Positions 1-7,727 of a stretch of DNA of 40,058 nucleotides are shown here, in pieces (position 1 is the first letter of the stretch; every line of letters begins with the position of its first letter). This stretch comes from Fidelibacterota bacterium (lineage in GTDB: Bacteria; Fidelibacterota; UBA8477; JABMPR01). Position numbers and translations under genes: made by a program. The notes under the pieces are model-generated. The model was not told the DNA's origin, did no database searches, and worked only from the letters and a program-made list of their open reading frames with translations. The DNA lies in assembly GCA_021734255.1 (NCBI GenBank), contig JAIPJM010000026.1, positions 1 through 40,058 on the forward strand, written 5' to 3'.

Positions 1-214
1 TCTCATACTCTACGTGGGCTGTTGCGATCGTAATTCCACGCTCCCGCTCTTCAGGGGCGTTATCAATACTGTCAAATGAACGAACTTCACTCAAGCCCTT
101 GGCTGCAAGCACCTGTGTGATCGCTGCTGTCAGGGTTGTTTTACCATGATCTACGTGACCGATCGTTCCGACGTTCACGTGAGGCTTGGTACGTTCAAAT
201 TTTTGTTTTGCCAT
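1..214 (-). CDS. tuf: Elongation factor Tu, N-terminal part (runs off window start)
   Basis: This is the first 71 residues of translation elongation factor Tu, the GTPase that delivers aminoacyl-tRNA to the ribosome. The protein begins [20 protein letters not shown] and contains the G1 P-loop GHVDHGKT, followed by the switch I region ending ERERGITI, which is diagnostic of EF-Tu rather than SelB or EF-G. The start is supported by a GGAGGAAT ribosome binding site about six bases upstream. It sits 52 bases downstream of tRNA-Thr(GGT), the arrangement of the classic tRNA-tufB operon. The rest of the gene lies outside the window. Confidence 0.97.
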   Translation of the reverse strand, partial: MAKQKFERTKPHVNVGTIGHVDHGKTTLTAAITQVLAAKGLSEVRSFDSIDNAPEERERGITIATAHVEYE

Positions 215-266
215 ACTTCAATTCCTCCGTATCGCTTCGTTATTTAAAATGTTATGGGGAAGCTAG

Positions 267-339
267 AGCTCGGAAGCGGATTTGAACCGCCGACCTTCTC
301 CTTACCAAGGAGGTGCTCTACCGACTGAGCTATCCGAGC
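267..339 (-). tRNA. tRNA-Thr (anticodon GGT)
   Basis: The reverse complement folds as a 73-nt cloverleaf. It has a 7-bp acceptor stem GCTCGGA/TCCGAGC, a D-arm with AGCTCAGTCGGTAGAGC, an anticodon loop TTGGTAA reading ACC (Thr), and a T-arm GGTTCAAATCC. The CCA end is not encoded. Positions 27-43 form a C-A mismatch at the top of the anticodon stem. It lies directly upstream of tuf. Confidence 0.96.
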
Positions 340-435
340 AATTGACATTACCCGGCTCAACTCATCAAGCAATTCAGGTGACCCTTACCGAAGTTAGGAT
401 TGATTACCCGTCTTCGCTCTGCGAGCTTTACCGCG

Positions 436-464
436 GTTATACCGATGCTTAGTGGTCGGCATAA
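436..464 (-). promoter_or_regulatory. Candidate internal promoter for tRNA-Thr(GGT)-tuf
   Basis: A TATAAC box (436-441) lies 17 bp downstream of TTATGC (459-464), between the upstream terminator and tRNA-Thr(GGT). Such a promoter would restart transcription for tRNA-Thr and tuf after the hairpin at 463-485. The -35 match is poor, so this is a weak candidate. Apart from this and the terminator I see nothing recognisable in the 161-nt spacer at 340-500. Confidence 0.25.
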
Positions 465-485
465 AAAAGCCCCTGATTCTGGGGC
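463..485 (-). terminator. Terminator-like hairpin between tRNA-Gly and tRNA-Thr(GGT)
   Basis: On the minus strand GCCCC-AGAATCA-GGGGC is followed by six T residues, which is a compact Rho-independent terminator shape. The 5-bp stem is short but all G/C. It falls inside the tRNA-tuf cluster, so it may act as an attenuator or separate the first three tRNAs from tRNA-Thr-tuf. Confidence 0.6.
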
Positions 486-500
486 AATTCACTGTCATTG

Positions 501-571
501 AGCGGGTGATGAGAATCGAACTCACATGACCAGCTTGGAAGGCTGGTGTTCTACCATTGAACTACACCCAC
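501..571 (-). tRNA. tRNA-Gly (anticodon TCC)
   Basis: A 71-nt cloverleaf on the reverse complement. The acceptor stem is GTGGGTG/CACCCGC with one T-G wobble. The D-arm contains AGTTCAATGGTAGAAC, the anticodon loop is CTTCCAA (reads GGA), and the T-arm is GTGAGTTCGATTCTCAT. CCA is not encoded. It is second from the tuf end of the four-tRNA cluster. Confidence 0.96.
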
Positions 572-624
572 TGGGTTCAGACAGCAACGTCTAAGAATTG
601 CCTCCCCAATATTGTCTAAAAGCG

Positions 625-707
625 TGGGCCGGGATGGATTCGAACCACCGTACTCATCCGAGAACAGATTTACAGTCTGCCGCCTTTAACCACTCGGCCA
701 CCGACCC
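625..707 (-). tRNA. tRNA-Tyr (anticodon GTA)
   Basis: An 83-nt class II tRNA with a long variable arm. The acceptor stem is GGGTCGG/CCGGCCC, the anticodon loop CTGTAAA contains GTA, the variable arm is TCTCGGATGAGTAC-like, and the T-arm is GTGGTTCGAATCCAT. The discriminator base is A and CCA is not encoded. Bacterial tRNA-Tyr is normally class II, in agreement with this call. Confidence 0.95.
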
Positions 708-722
708 CAAAAGCGTTGCTCG

Positions 723-795
723 AGCCAAGGAAGGGACTCGAACCCCCGACCGGCGGTTTACAAAACCGCTGCTCTACCAACTGAGCTACCTTGGC
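723..795 (-). tRNA. tRNA-Thr (anticodon TGT)
   Basis: A 73-nt cloverleaf on the reverse complement, with acceptor stem GCCAAGG/CCTTGGC, D-arm AGCTCAGTTGGTAGAGC, anticodon stem GCGGT/ACCGC with loop TTTGTAA (reads ACA), and T-arm GGGGGTTCGAGTCCC. It is the promoter-proximal tRNA of the cluster. Confidence 0.96.
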
Positions 796-816
796 CGTTT
801 TATTCAAAAGCCGAAG

Positions 817-844
817 AATATATAAGCTAATTATCGCGTTGCAA
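817..844 (-). promoter_or_regulatory. Candidate promoter of the tRNA-tuf cluster
   Basis: On the minus strand TTGCAA (839-844) is separated by 16 bp from TATATT (817-822). The predicted start falls about 15 nt before the mature 5' end of tRNA-Thr(TGT), a sensible leader for a processed tRNA. The box pair resembles the one in front of tetR (TTGCAA-16-TATAAT). Confidence 0.5.
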
Positions 845-953
845 GGACTATTGGGAAAGAAATCCTGGAGAAATTTTTATCTCGATTTGGAGTGACATGT
901 GGATCTGAAATATTTAGGTGGATCTCAGCTGAGGTAGGGCGACGGCAGTTCTG

Positions 954-2360
954 CTATTTGACCTTCCATTTCGTGCCCTCAGGCGTATCGATCAATTCGA
1001 TGCCTTGCTCGGCCAATTCATCCCTGATGGTATCGCTGAGGGCAAAATCTTTATTTGCCCTGGCCTGCTTACGCTCTGCTATCCTGGCCTCAATGAAGGC
1101 TGCATCAAATTCTTGTTCCAAACCACTGTCCATCCGTAGTACGGCAAGGACATGATCAAAGCGATCCATGAGCGTTGACAGTGACAGTGCGCCTGATCCA
1201 CTGAGATCGCCATCATCCATGGCTTTATTCCCCCAGCGTACCAGATCGAATATAGCTGCCAGACCACCAGAGATATTCAGGTCGTCATCCATGGCTGCTG
1301 TGAAACTGGATTCAGCTTCCTCGACCTGTATTTTTGCTGATGCGCTACCATTGCGATCATAGCTTTTAAGTTTATCAACAAATTCGCGCAGGCGATTGAC
1401 TGCTTTCGTTGCTTCGTCTAATCGTTTAACCGAGAAATTCAGCTTCTGTCGATAATGGGTGGTGAGCAGCATCCAGCGGATGGCATCTGCAGGATAGCCC
1501 TGGTTCATAAGATCCCGTAAGGTGTAAAAATTGTTCAGCGACTTGGACATCTTCTTATTATCAACCAGCAGATACTCAGAGTGGAGCCAGTAATTTACAA
1601 ACGCCTCGCCTGTTGAACAGACACTCTGGGCGATCTCATTCTCATGGTGAGGAAAAATATTGTCAACACCCCCGCAATGAATGTCAAAATGGTTTCCCAA
1701 TAATTCAGTAGACATGACCGAGCATTCGATATGCCAACCCGGTCGACCTTTCCCCCAGGGAGAATCCCACTGGACCTCTCCGTCCTCCTCCTTGTAGCCC
1801 TTCCAAAGCGCGAAATCCCTGGCGCCCTCCTTCTCGTAGCTATCGTCACTGACCCGCTCGGCTTTCACCATCTCCTCAGGATTTAAGTTGGCCAGTTTAC
1901 CGTAGTCATTGAATTTATCGATCTCAAAGTAAACACTACCATCATCTGACTTGTAGGCGAAGCCTTTGGATTCCAGGTCCTGGATCATCTGGATCATCTC
2001 TGCTACGTACTGTGTGGCCGCCGGATAATGATGAGCAGGCTGGATATTGAGTGTTTTCAGGTCTGCATGAAAGGCTGTCTTGAACTCATCTGTCAGTTCG
2101 CTAAGTGAGACTCCACGTTCACGGCTTCTCCTGATCGTGTTGTCATCAACATCGGTGAGGTTCATTACTTGGGTGACCTCCAAGCCTCGAAACTCAAGAT
2201 AGCGACGCAGGAGATCCTCGAACATGAAGGTACGGTAATTACCAATGTGGGCATAGTCATACACTGTGGGTCCGCAGGTATACATTCGGACCTTTCCAGC
2301 TGCGATCGGGTTGAATGATTCTTTCTGACGACTCTTCGTGTTATAAAATTGTATGCTCAT
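954..2360 (-). CDS. cysS: Cysteine--tRNA ligase
   Basis: Class Ia aminoacyl-tRNA synthetase that charges tRNA-Cys in the cytoplasm. At 468 residues it has the usual bacterial length. The adenylate-binding HIGN motif is at residues 38-41, following CGPTVYDYA with the zinc ligand C29. The second active-site motif KMSKS is at 270-274. The family segment GRPGWHIECSVMS provides another zinc-ligand cysteine, and HCGGVDNIFPHHENE follows it. The C-terminal anticodon-binding region ends ELIDTPEGTKWKVK, as in CysS. The ATG at 2360 is the natural start because the following residues align with family N-termini; the ribosome binding site there is weak. It is separated from upstream ddl by a palindromic repeat. 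Confidence 0.97.
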   Translation of the reverse strand: MSIQFYNTKSRQKESFNPIAAGKVRMYTCGPTVYDYAHIGNYRTFMFEDLLRRYLEFRGLEVTQVMNLTDVDDNTIRRSRERGVSLSELTDEFKTAFHADLKTLNIQPAHHYPAATQYVAEMIQMIQDLESKGFAYKSDDGSVYFEIDKFNDYGKLANLNPEEMVKAERVSDDSYEKEGARDFALWKGYKEEDGEVQWDSPWGKGRPGWHIECSVMSTELLGNHFDIHCGGVDNIFPHHENEIAQSVCSTGEAFVNYWLHSEYLLVDNKKMSKSLNNFYTLRDLMNQGYPADAIRWMLLTTHYRQKLNFSVKRLDEATKAVNRLREFVDKLKSYDRNGSASAKIQVEEAESSFTAAMDDDLNISGGLAAIFDLVRWGNKAMDDGDLSGSGALSLSTLMDRFDHVLAVLRMDSGLEQEFDAAFIEARIAERKQARANKDFALSDTIRDELAEQGIELIDTPEGTKWKVK

Positions 2361-2390
2361 ATCATTACCAATAAAAAAAATTTAATATAA

Positions 2391-2490
2391 CTGTCATCCT
2401 GAGTGAAACGAAGGATCTTGATCCTTAAAGCAGAATTCTCATGATGGGACCAAGATTCTTCGCTTCATTTCATTCCGCTCAGAATGACAA
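2391..2490. repeat. Palindromic intergenic repeat (TGTCATyCTGAG family)
   Basis: The spacer between ddl and cysS is an imperfect inverted repeat. The left arm reads TGTCATCCTGAGTGAAACGA then AGGATCTTGATCC. The right arm, reverse-complemented, reads TGTCATTCTGAGCGGAATGA then AATGAAGCGAAGAATCTTGG. The arms differ mainly by a short expansion in the right arm. Related arms occur near 24912-25016 and 26009-26035. This is a REP/MITE-like element and would be able to fold in RNA; no coding potential is seen. Confidence 0.75.
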
Positions 2491-2493
2491 TTC

Positions 2494-3399
2494 TTAGGAA
2501 TTTTTGTTTAGAGATTTCTTTATTATCTCGTCAATCAACTCTGGAAATGAGATACCAAATGCCTTTGCTCCCATTGGCAAAAGTGAAGTCTCCGTCATGC
2601 CAGGTAATGTGTTGATTTCCAGGCACCAGGGATTCCCCTCTGGATCCAATCGAAAATCCACGCGCCCATACACCTGAACACCTACCGCTTCCATGGCCTT
2701 TTTTGCCAGCGTCTGGATCTGGCTGGCCAGATCATCATCCAGGTCAGCCGGACATTTATACTGGCTCATCCCCTTGGTGTATTTGGATTCATAGTCGTAG
2801 AGCTCGTGCCCGGGAAAAATTTCAACAATGGGATAAGCCTGTCCACCAACTACCCCCACCGTCAATTCACGTCCCGGAATAAATTTTTCGTAGATCAATC
2901 GACTGAAAGGGCCTGAGACTGCATCGGCATTTTTGAAATCCAGCTCAGTCTGACAGACTGAGAGACCAATGGTGGAGCCCTCGTTGTCCGGTTTGATCAC
3001 AAAGGGAAGCCCGATCGTGGTTTTCGGAAGGGCAGTGCCTGGATCATGCAACTTCATTTCCCACTCAGCAGTGGGAACGCCTCTGGCTTTAAATATGCGC
3101 TTGGAAGCATCCTTGGAGAATGCCAGCAAACTATCTTTTACGCCAGCACCAGTGTAAGGGATCTCGTGCGATTCCAGAATGGACTGAAGCAAACCATCTT
3201 CACCGGCACGGCCATGGAATCCCAACAAAACGATATCAAAATCATCCTCCCAGTGATCCACTACATCCATTTCACTTTCAACATCAATGCGTGAATAATC
3301 ATAGGCCAGATCCTGAAGTGCTCGCTCCATGGCATCTGTAGATTTAAGTGATACTTCCCTTTCATGGGAACTACCGCCACCGGCCAATAATACTTTCAT
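2494..3399 (-). CDS. ddl: D-alanine--D-alanine ligase
   Basis: ATP-grasp enzyme that joins two D-alanines for peptidoglycan precursor synthesis in the cytosol. At 301 residues it matches the short DdlB type. The N-terminus MKVLLAGGGSSHEREVSLKS is the family substrate-binding signature. The central part contains the ATP-grasp lysine region PFVIKPDNEGSTIGLSV. The C-terminus has GRVDFRLD..GNPWCLEINTLPGMTETSLLP, with the Mg2+ ligands and the catalytic loop. It is the third gene of a tight minus-strand run lgt - permease - ddl (28-nt gap from the permease), so it is likely co-transcribed with lgt, another cell-envelope gene. Confidence 0.96.
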   Translation of the reverse strand: MKVLLAGGGSSHEREVSLKSTDAMERALQDLAYDYSRIDVESEMDVVDHWEDDFDIVLLGFHGRAGEDGLLQSILESHEIPYTGAGVKDSLLAFSKDASKRIFKARGVPTAEWEMKLHDPGTALPKTTIGLPFVIKPDNEGSTIGLSVCQTELDFKNADAVSGPFSRLIYEKFIPGRELTVGVVGGQAYPIVEIFPGHELYDYESKYTKGMSQYKCPADLDDDLASQIQTLAKKAMEAVGVQVYGRVDFRLDPEGNPWCLEINTLPGMTETSLLPMGAKAFGISFPELIDEIIKKSLNKNS

Positions 3400-3427
3400 T
3401 CGATCATCTCATAACTCTCATTATTGC

Positions 3428-5224
3428 TTAGTGATCATGGCAATTGCATGATTCTTCCTCTTCCTCGGAAGAGCCCAGACCTTCGTATAAATTTTCAAGC
3501 ATGCCCCTTGGCCCTATTCTTAGTAATGATCCAACAAATAATAGGCAGAGGGCCAGTCCAGAGCTCACATTCAATAGTGTAAAATCATCATGCAGATGCT
3601 CATCCACCATGATGTTAGAAGCATCCCCAAGCATCAAATTAACAAGTAAGCCCACCACGATAGTGAGCGTGATAATGACCACTGGAAAAATAACGGCCAC
3701 CCGGGTACTGTGCAGTTTCCTCATTACACCGAGAGTCGTAATATTGGTAGCCGGGCCCGTGATCAAGAAGGCCAGCACGGCACCAGCAGAGACGCCGTTC
3801 ATAAGCATCACAGCCGCAATAGGAGTCGCACCTGTGGCGCAGACATATAATGGCATACCTATCAGAGCCATGACCAGGATATCCAGACCATAGGAAAATT
3901 GCGTCCAGTCCTGTTTCGCCAGGAAGGGATCGGCTATGGCGGCCAAGATGAGACCCAGGAGAACCCAGGGCCCCAAGTGATCGATCAGTTCATGATTAAG
4001 GGTGTGCCAGAATTTGCCCCAACCGCTACGCTTATCTTCCAGCTTTTCAGTAGCGATGGTTGGGATCTCTACTTTTTCAACGGGAGGTACCAGTAGATCC
4101 ATGACGTAGCCTGTTAACCAGGCGATGAGAGCAGCTGCCCCCAGGCGAATCAGTGTCATTTTTGCTCCCAGCAGTGGGATGGAGATCAGGATAGCATCGA
4201 TGCCCAATTCAGGTGTTGCGATGAGAAACGCGATCGCGGCGCCCATGGGCACCCCTCTCCGCACCAGACTATGGTACAGCGGTACAACCCCACAGGAGCA
4301 TATAGGCAGCGGTAATCCGAACAGCATCCCCTTGCTTACCCGGACAGACCGATTGCGACTTTTCAACCAGTTCATACCTGCTTCTGGTATAAAATTTTGG
4401 ATACCGGCTGCAATAATGAAACCCAGCAGCAGGGCAGGTGCGCTTTTCAGGAACAGTGATAGGGTAATCGTTGCAGTTGAGTCAATGGAATGGTCATGTG
4501 GCAGATCACCGCCCAGGGGTAACACATAGAGGAGAACTGCCCCCATGAGAGCTCCCAGGGCTGCAGGAAGGGCACTTTCTTTATTCGGATGCAGGGCTTC
4601 ATGTTCATGATCATCTTCATTTTTTTTGTGCATGTGTCTGTGGAAAAGTACATGGAGTAATGACCCTGTTACGAGGGACTGGAAGTAAACCAATCCGCTG
4701 GATTGTGTGAATGAAAAATCGATCTCCCCTACTGAGAATCCGGCGATCGTACCCAGACTCATGAGCGTGAGAGCCATGATGATGGAGCGCATCCCTGTCA
4801 GTGGTTTCAGAGCCCACCAGATCAATAGACCGATCGGTAGCCGATGTAAAATGACTGCCAGGGCCAGGGCTATTCCTTTGTCAGTGTTGGCCGAATATGA
4901 CGAGAGGGCGATACCATCCAACATGGTGTGGGTCAAAATACCGCTAAACGCCAGGATCAGTACTCCGCTATGAGTGGCACGTTCATAATTATGAAATGCT
5001 CGTTCAGCGAAATAGGGTAATAAAGCGCCTAGCACAACCATAACCAGCGCTGCCCCACCGATCTGCACCACAGCCTCAGGCAAGAGGTGGATCACAGCGA
5101 TACCACCTATGGTCACCAGGATGAAACCATCCAGGAAGCGATTCACTCCAGGCTGCCGCTCAAATAGTTTGGCTATGAAAGGGCCGACGATCAGGGCGAC
5201 AATTGCGAGGACGAGCAGAGTCAT
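3428..5224 (-). CDS. ZIP-like domain fused to a YraQ/ArsP-type permease
   Basis: A 598-residue inner-membrane protein with two recognisable halves. Residues 1-215 resemble ZIP metal transporters, with HLLPEA at 46-51, H99-x3-D103-G (ZIP TM4 type) and an HRLP motif at H127 (TM5 type, although the usual Glu is replaced). A His/Asp-rich linker follows (HRHMHKKNEDDHEHEALH). Residues from about 245 onward form a COG0701/DUF318 permease, with GLPLPICSCGVVP (C309, C311) and a second half-repeat GMPLYVCATGATP. The tail ends SCNCHDH, a likely metal-binding tag. I place the start at 5224 because this ATG overlaps the lgt stop (ATGA) and follows GGAG. The open frame continues to 5305 inside lgt but adds no supported sequence. 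The substrate is unknown; metal or metalloid export is an inference. Confidence 0.85.
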   Translation of the reverse strand: MTLLVLAIVALIVGPFIAKLFERQPGVNRFLDGFILVTIGGIAVIHLLPEAVVQIGGAALVMVVLGALLPYFAERAFHNYERATHSGVLILAFSGILTHTMLDGIALSSYSANTDKGIALALAVILHRLPIGLLIWWALKPLTGMRSIIMALTLMSLGTIAGFSVGEIDFSFTQSSGLVYFQSLVTGSLLHVLFHRHMHKKNEDDHEHEALHPNKESALPAALGALMGAVLLYVLPLGGDLPHDHSIDSTATITLSLFLKSAPALLLGFIIAAGIQNFIPEAGMNWLKSRNRSVRVSKGMLFGLPLPICSCGVVPLYHSLVRRGVPMGAAIAFLIATPELGIDAILISIPLLGAKMTLIRLGAAALIAWLTGYVMDLLVPPVEKVEIPTIATEKLEDKRSGWGKFWHTLNHELIDHLGPWVLLGLILAAIADPFLAKQDWTQFSYGLDILVMALIGMPLYVCATGATPIAAVMLMNGVSAGAVLAFLITGPATNITTLGVMRKLHSTRVAVIFPVVIITLTIVVGLLVNLMLGDASNIMVDEHLHDDFTLLNVSSGLALCLLFVGSLLRIGPRGMLENLYEGLGSSEEEEESCNCHDH

Positions 5225-6081
5225 ACTTTTTTCTCCAACTCCTTCTGATGCTGCGTATAGCCCAGGTACCAAACCAGACCAGCCACCAGCAGCATAAAGA
5301 AGCACAGGATCTGGCCCATGCTGAATTTAAGGAATACGAAGCCCAGATGAGCATCCGGCTGTCTGAAAAATTCAATGAAGAATCTCACAAAGCCATAGCC
5401 AAAGATGTAGAGTCCAGATAAAAATCCCGGAAAGGGTGACTTCTTCCTGAAAGACCAGACAACAATGAAGAGAACGATCCCTTCAAAGAAGGCTTCATAC
5501 AATTGTGAGGGGTGGCGCAGCTGGCCATCCCCGGCGTGGGGAAAGTACATCCCGATCCAGGAGTCCGTGACCCGACCGTACAACTCACCGTTGATAAAAT
5601 TTCCGATCCGGCCAAAAGTGAATCCCAGGGGGATACCTGCCATGAGGAGATCGGTGAGCTCAAAATATTTCACTTTGTGTTTGCGGGCATAGAGCCACAG
5701 AGCGATGGCCACACCGGATATTCCGCCGTGGTAGGACATTCCCGAGATACCGGTAAATTTCCAATGGCCATTGATCTTCGTCACGGGTGAAATGATGCGG
5801 AAGGGATCCTGGATCAGATCTTCGAAGCCATAGAAGAGGACGTAGCCCAGTCTACCCCCCAGGATAACCCCGACAATGGCCCACATGATGGCATCGGCAA
5901 CAAAATCCAGGGTATAGGGCAATTTTTCATCTTGTATGCGATATTTAGCCACCAGATAGGTCGTGGCGAATGAGGCGATATACATCATGCCGTACCATCT
6001 CAGGGGGAAATTTCCAATTTTGAAGATGACAGGGTCCATCTGTGACGGGAGATGCTGCCAGAAATATATAAAACTATCCAA
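5221..6081 (-). CDS. lgt: Prolipoprotein diacylglyceryl transferase
   Basis: Inner-membrane enzyme that transfers diacylglycerol from phosphatidylglycerol to the lipobox cysteine of prolipoproteins. It is 286 residues, the usual length, with about seven hydrophobic segments. Visible signatures are SYHGGISGV, the Lgt hallmark GRIGNFINGELYG, RHPSQLYEA (containing the conserved H-P-S-Q) and GYGFVRFFIEFFRQPD. It is first in the lgt-permease-ddl run and overlaps the permease start by four bases. Lipoproteins elsewhere in the window (21572-22615 and 37126-37626) are expected substrates. Confidence 0.96.
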   Translation of the reverse strand: MDSFIYFWQHLPSQMDPVIFKIGNFPLRWYGMMYIASFATTYLVAKYRIQDEKLPYTLDFVADAIMWAIVGVILGGRLGYVLFYGFEDLIQDPFRIISPVTKINGHWKFTGISGMSYHGGISGVAIALWLYARKHKVKYFELTDLLMAGIPLGFTFGRIGNFINGELYGRVTDSWIGMYFPHAGDGQLRHPSQLYEAFFEGIVLFIVVWSFRKKSPFPGFLSGLYIFGYGFVRFFIEFFRQPDAHLGFVFLKFSMGQILCFFMLLVAGLVWYLGYTQHQKELEKKV

Positions 6082-6163
6082 AGTGGGACTCCTCAGTCAA
6101 TTTTTCCACGGCAGAAAATTAGACAGAATGAAAAGCTTACCAAGGGTTTAGTCATGAGTTTTC

Positions 6164-6190
6164 TTACCGCAAAGTCGCAAAGAACGCAGA
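6164..6190. repeat. Short dispersed repeat fragment (ACCGCAAAGTCGCAAAGAACGC type)
   Basis: This stretch matches a motif of tandem CGCAAAG words that I recognise as common in intergenic regions of many bacteria. It lies in the 377-nt spacer between lgt and the next plus-strand gene. It has no coding potential. Confidence 0.45.
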
Positions 6191-6264
6191 TCACTAAATA
6201 TGCCCGCCAAGATTGGACGACACGAATTGACTAATTGTTTCAACTACTGGTGACTGGGCAATAG

Positions 6265-6300
6265 TCCTCCCCTGGGGGAGGTGTCCGAAGGGCGGTGGGG
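6265..6300. repeat. GC-rich palindromic repeat (CCTCCCCTGGGGGAGG core)
   Basis: CCTCCCC and GGGGAGG form a 7-bp inverted repeat with a two-base loop. It is followed by TGTCCGAAGGGCGGTGGGG, which can pair back to the left arm as an alternative. This looks like a dispersed REP-type unit. No T-run follows, so it is a poor terminator candidate. Confidence 0.55.
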
Positions 6301-6358
6301 CTGTTTATTCTTTCTGGCTTCACCATTTGACCTCTGTCACAATAGGTATTTACCCTTA

Positions 6359-6386
6359 TTGGAAGGACCCAGTCCTGCATTATATT
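6359..6386 (+). promoter_or_regulatory. Candidate promoter for the sorting-domain protein
   Basis: TTGGAA (6359-6364) and TATATT (6381-6386) are separated by 16 bp, about 70 nt before the ATG at 6459. It has the same geometry as the tRNA-cluster and tetR candidates. The remainder of the 6082-6458 spacer holds two short repeats and nothing else I recognise. Confidence 0.5.
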
Positions 6387-6458
6387 TTCTGCGGTTATTG
6401 TAGGCTAAAAATGGAAATATTGGAGGGCTTGACCTAAGCCCTACCGGAGGATACATCC

Positions 6459-7616
6459 ATGTCAGATAAGAAGAAGATCATTCGTATCGATGAAAATCAT
6501 ATATTAACCTATTCAGCTCTTGCTGCTGCATTCGTGGCAGGAAGCAATGCACGAGGGGCAGTTGATATAACCGATATAGCAGATGAAACAGTTACCAATA
6601 CCACCTTTGGTATTGACTTCAATGATGATGCAACAGACGATTTCGATATATATCATAATGGGAGTATTGCTGCTGTAAAAGAAAAAACAGCATCAGGAGA
6701 AGTTGTTTGGAAAAATATTGCAATTACTGCTGCCTATGCCCTGAACTCTGGTGATCTTATTGCACAAACTCTTTCAAAAGGCCAGTGGGGTGGTATTGCT
6801 ACGAAATGGTTAGGTTCTGGTAATTCATTTATGTTCCCAGGCCAAGGTGATAGATATGTTGGTGTTAAATTTAAAATTGGTGGGAACACTCATTATGGAT
6901 GGATTCTGCTAAATGTACCAGCACTTACACCTAATGTATTAGTTAAAAAGTTTGCCTACGAGACTACCGCAGATTTGGGAATCAATGCAGGCTTTGAAAC
7001 CTCTCTTCCCGTAGTCCTCTCTGAGTTCAAAGGGTTTCAGGAAGGCAAAACCGTGGTTGTGAACTGGTCTACTGATTCTGAGATCGAAAACATTGGTTTC
7101 ATCCTGGAACGGCGAGAATCAGGCCCTTCGGGAGCCTCAGGGTCCGATTGGCAGCAGATCGCTCATTTTGATTCTGATCCCGAGCTGCAGGGTCAGGGCA
7201 GTAAGGTGACCCGGACGGACTACAGCTTTGTGGATAAAAATGTGGAGATCGGGAAGCGCTACAGCTACCGCCTCACCGATGTGAGCTACCAGGTCATGTA
7301 CAAGGGAATCTCCCGCATCATTCAGGATGTGGAAGTAAATCCCTTGATCGCCTCTTCCTTCAAGCTGCATCCCAATTATCCCAATCCATTTAACCCGGAG
7401 ACCACCCTGGGCTTCACTCTGGATGAGCCGGGTAATGTGCAATTATCCGTATATAACCTGAAGGGTCAGTTGGTTACCTCCCTCCTGAACGAGGAGCGGA
7501 CCGGTGGCTTCCATGAAGTGAATTGGAACGCCAGTGAAATGGATGCCGGTGTTTATTTTGTGGAACTCATTTCAGGCGCTCAGCGCCAGATGCAGAAGAT
7601 CACCCTGGTAAAATAA
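6459..7616 (+). CDS. Secreted protein with C-terminal sorting domain
   Basis: A 385-residue protein of unknown function. The N-terminus has a basic stretch and then the hydrophobic segment YSALAAAFVAGSNARG, a possible though atypical signal peptide. The middle (about 35-180) resembles the anonymous choice-of-anchor type beta domain (GIDFNDDATDDFDIYHNG, YVGVKFKIGG..HYGWILL). Residues about 185-290 are a fibronectin-like segment (LPVVLSEFKG, VVNWSTDSEIENIGFILERR). The end is a type IX-like sorting domain: HPNYPNPFNPETTLGF, then YNLKGQLV, GVYFVEL and a final KITLVK. A GGAGG site lies 8 nt before the ATG. The first half is visibly richer in A/T than the second, which suggests a domain-level mosaic. 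Confidence 0.85.
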   Translation: MSDKKKIIRIDENHILTYSALAAAFVAGSNARGAVDITDIADETVTNTTFGIDFNDDATDDFDIYHNGSIAAVKEKTASGEVVWKNIAITAAYALNSGDLIAQTLSKGQWGGIATKWLGSGNSFMFPGQGDRYVGVKFKIGGNTHYGWILLNVPALTPNVLVKKFAYETTADLGINAGFETSLPVVLSEFKGFQEGKTVVVNWSTDSEIENIGFILERRESGPSGASGSDWQQIAHFDSDPELQGQGSKVTRTDYSFVDKNVEIGKRYSYRLTDVSYQVMYKGISRIIQDVEVNPLIASSFKLHPNYPNPFNPETTLGFTLDEPGNVQLSVYNLKGQLVTSLLNEERTGGFHEVNWNASEMDAGVYFVELISGAQRQMQKITLVK

Positions 7617-7727
7617 GTAGACCTGTCATTTTTCCAGCGGGGGGTCCCCTTCTTGGCTACAGAGTTCAACCAGGCAGGCGATCACCCGCTCTTTTATTTC
7701 CAACTTACGCTGTAACTATAGAGAGCT

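Noticed and set aside
345-372. TTGCTT-16-TAATGT on the minus strand as a promoter of tRNA-Thr(GGT).
   Set aside because: The predicted start would fall at or just inside the mature tRNA, leaving no leader for processing.
598-825. A 75-codon plus-strand ORF across the tRNA cluster.
   Set aside because: It is the antisense of two tRNA genes and reads the familiar spurious peptide produced by antisense tRNA.
5225-5305. Upstream extension of the permease fusion to an ATG at 5305.
   Set aside because: The extra 27 residues lie wholly inside lgt and add no transporter-like sequence. The ATGA junction at 5224 is a standard coupled start.
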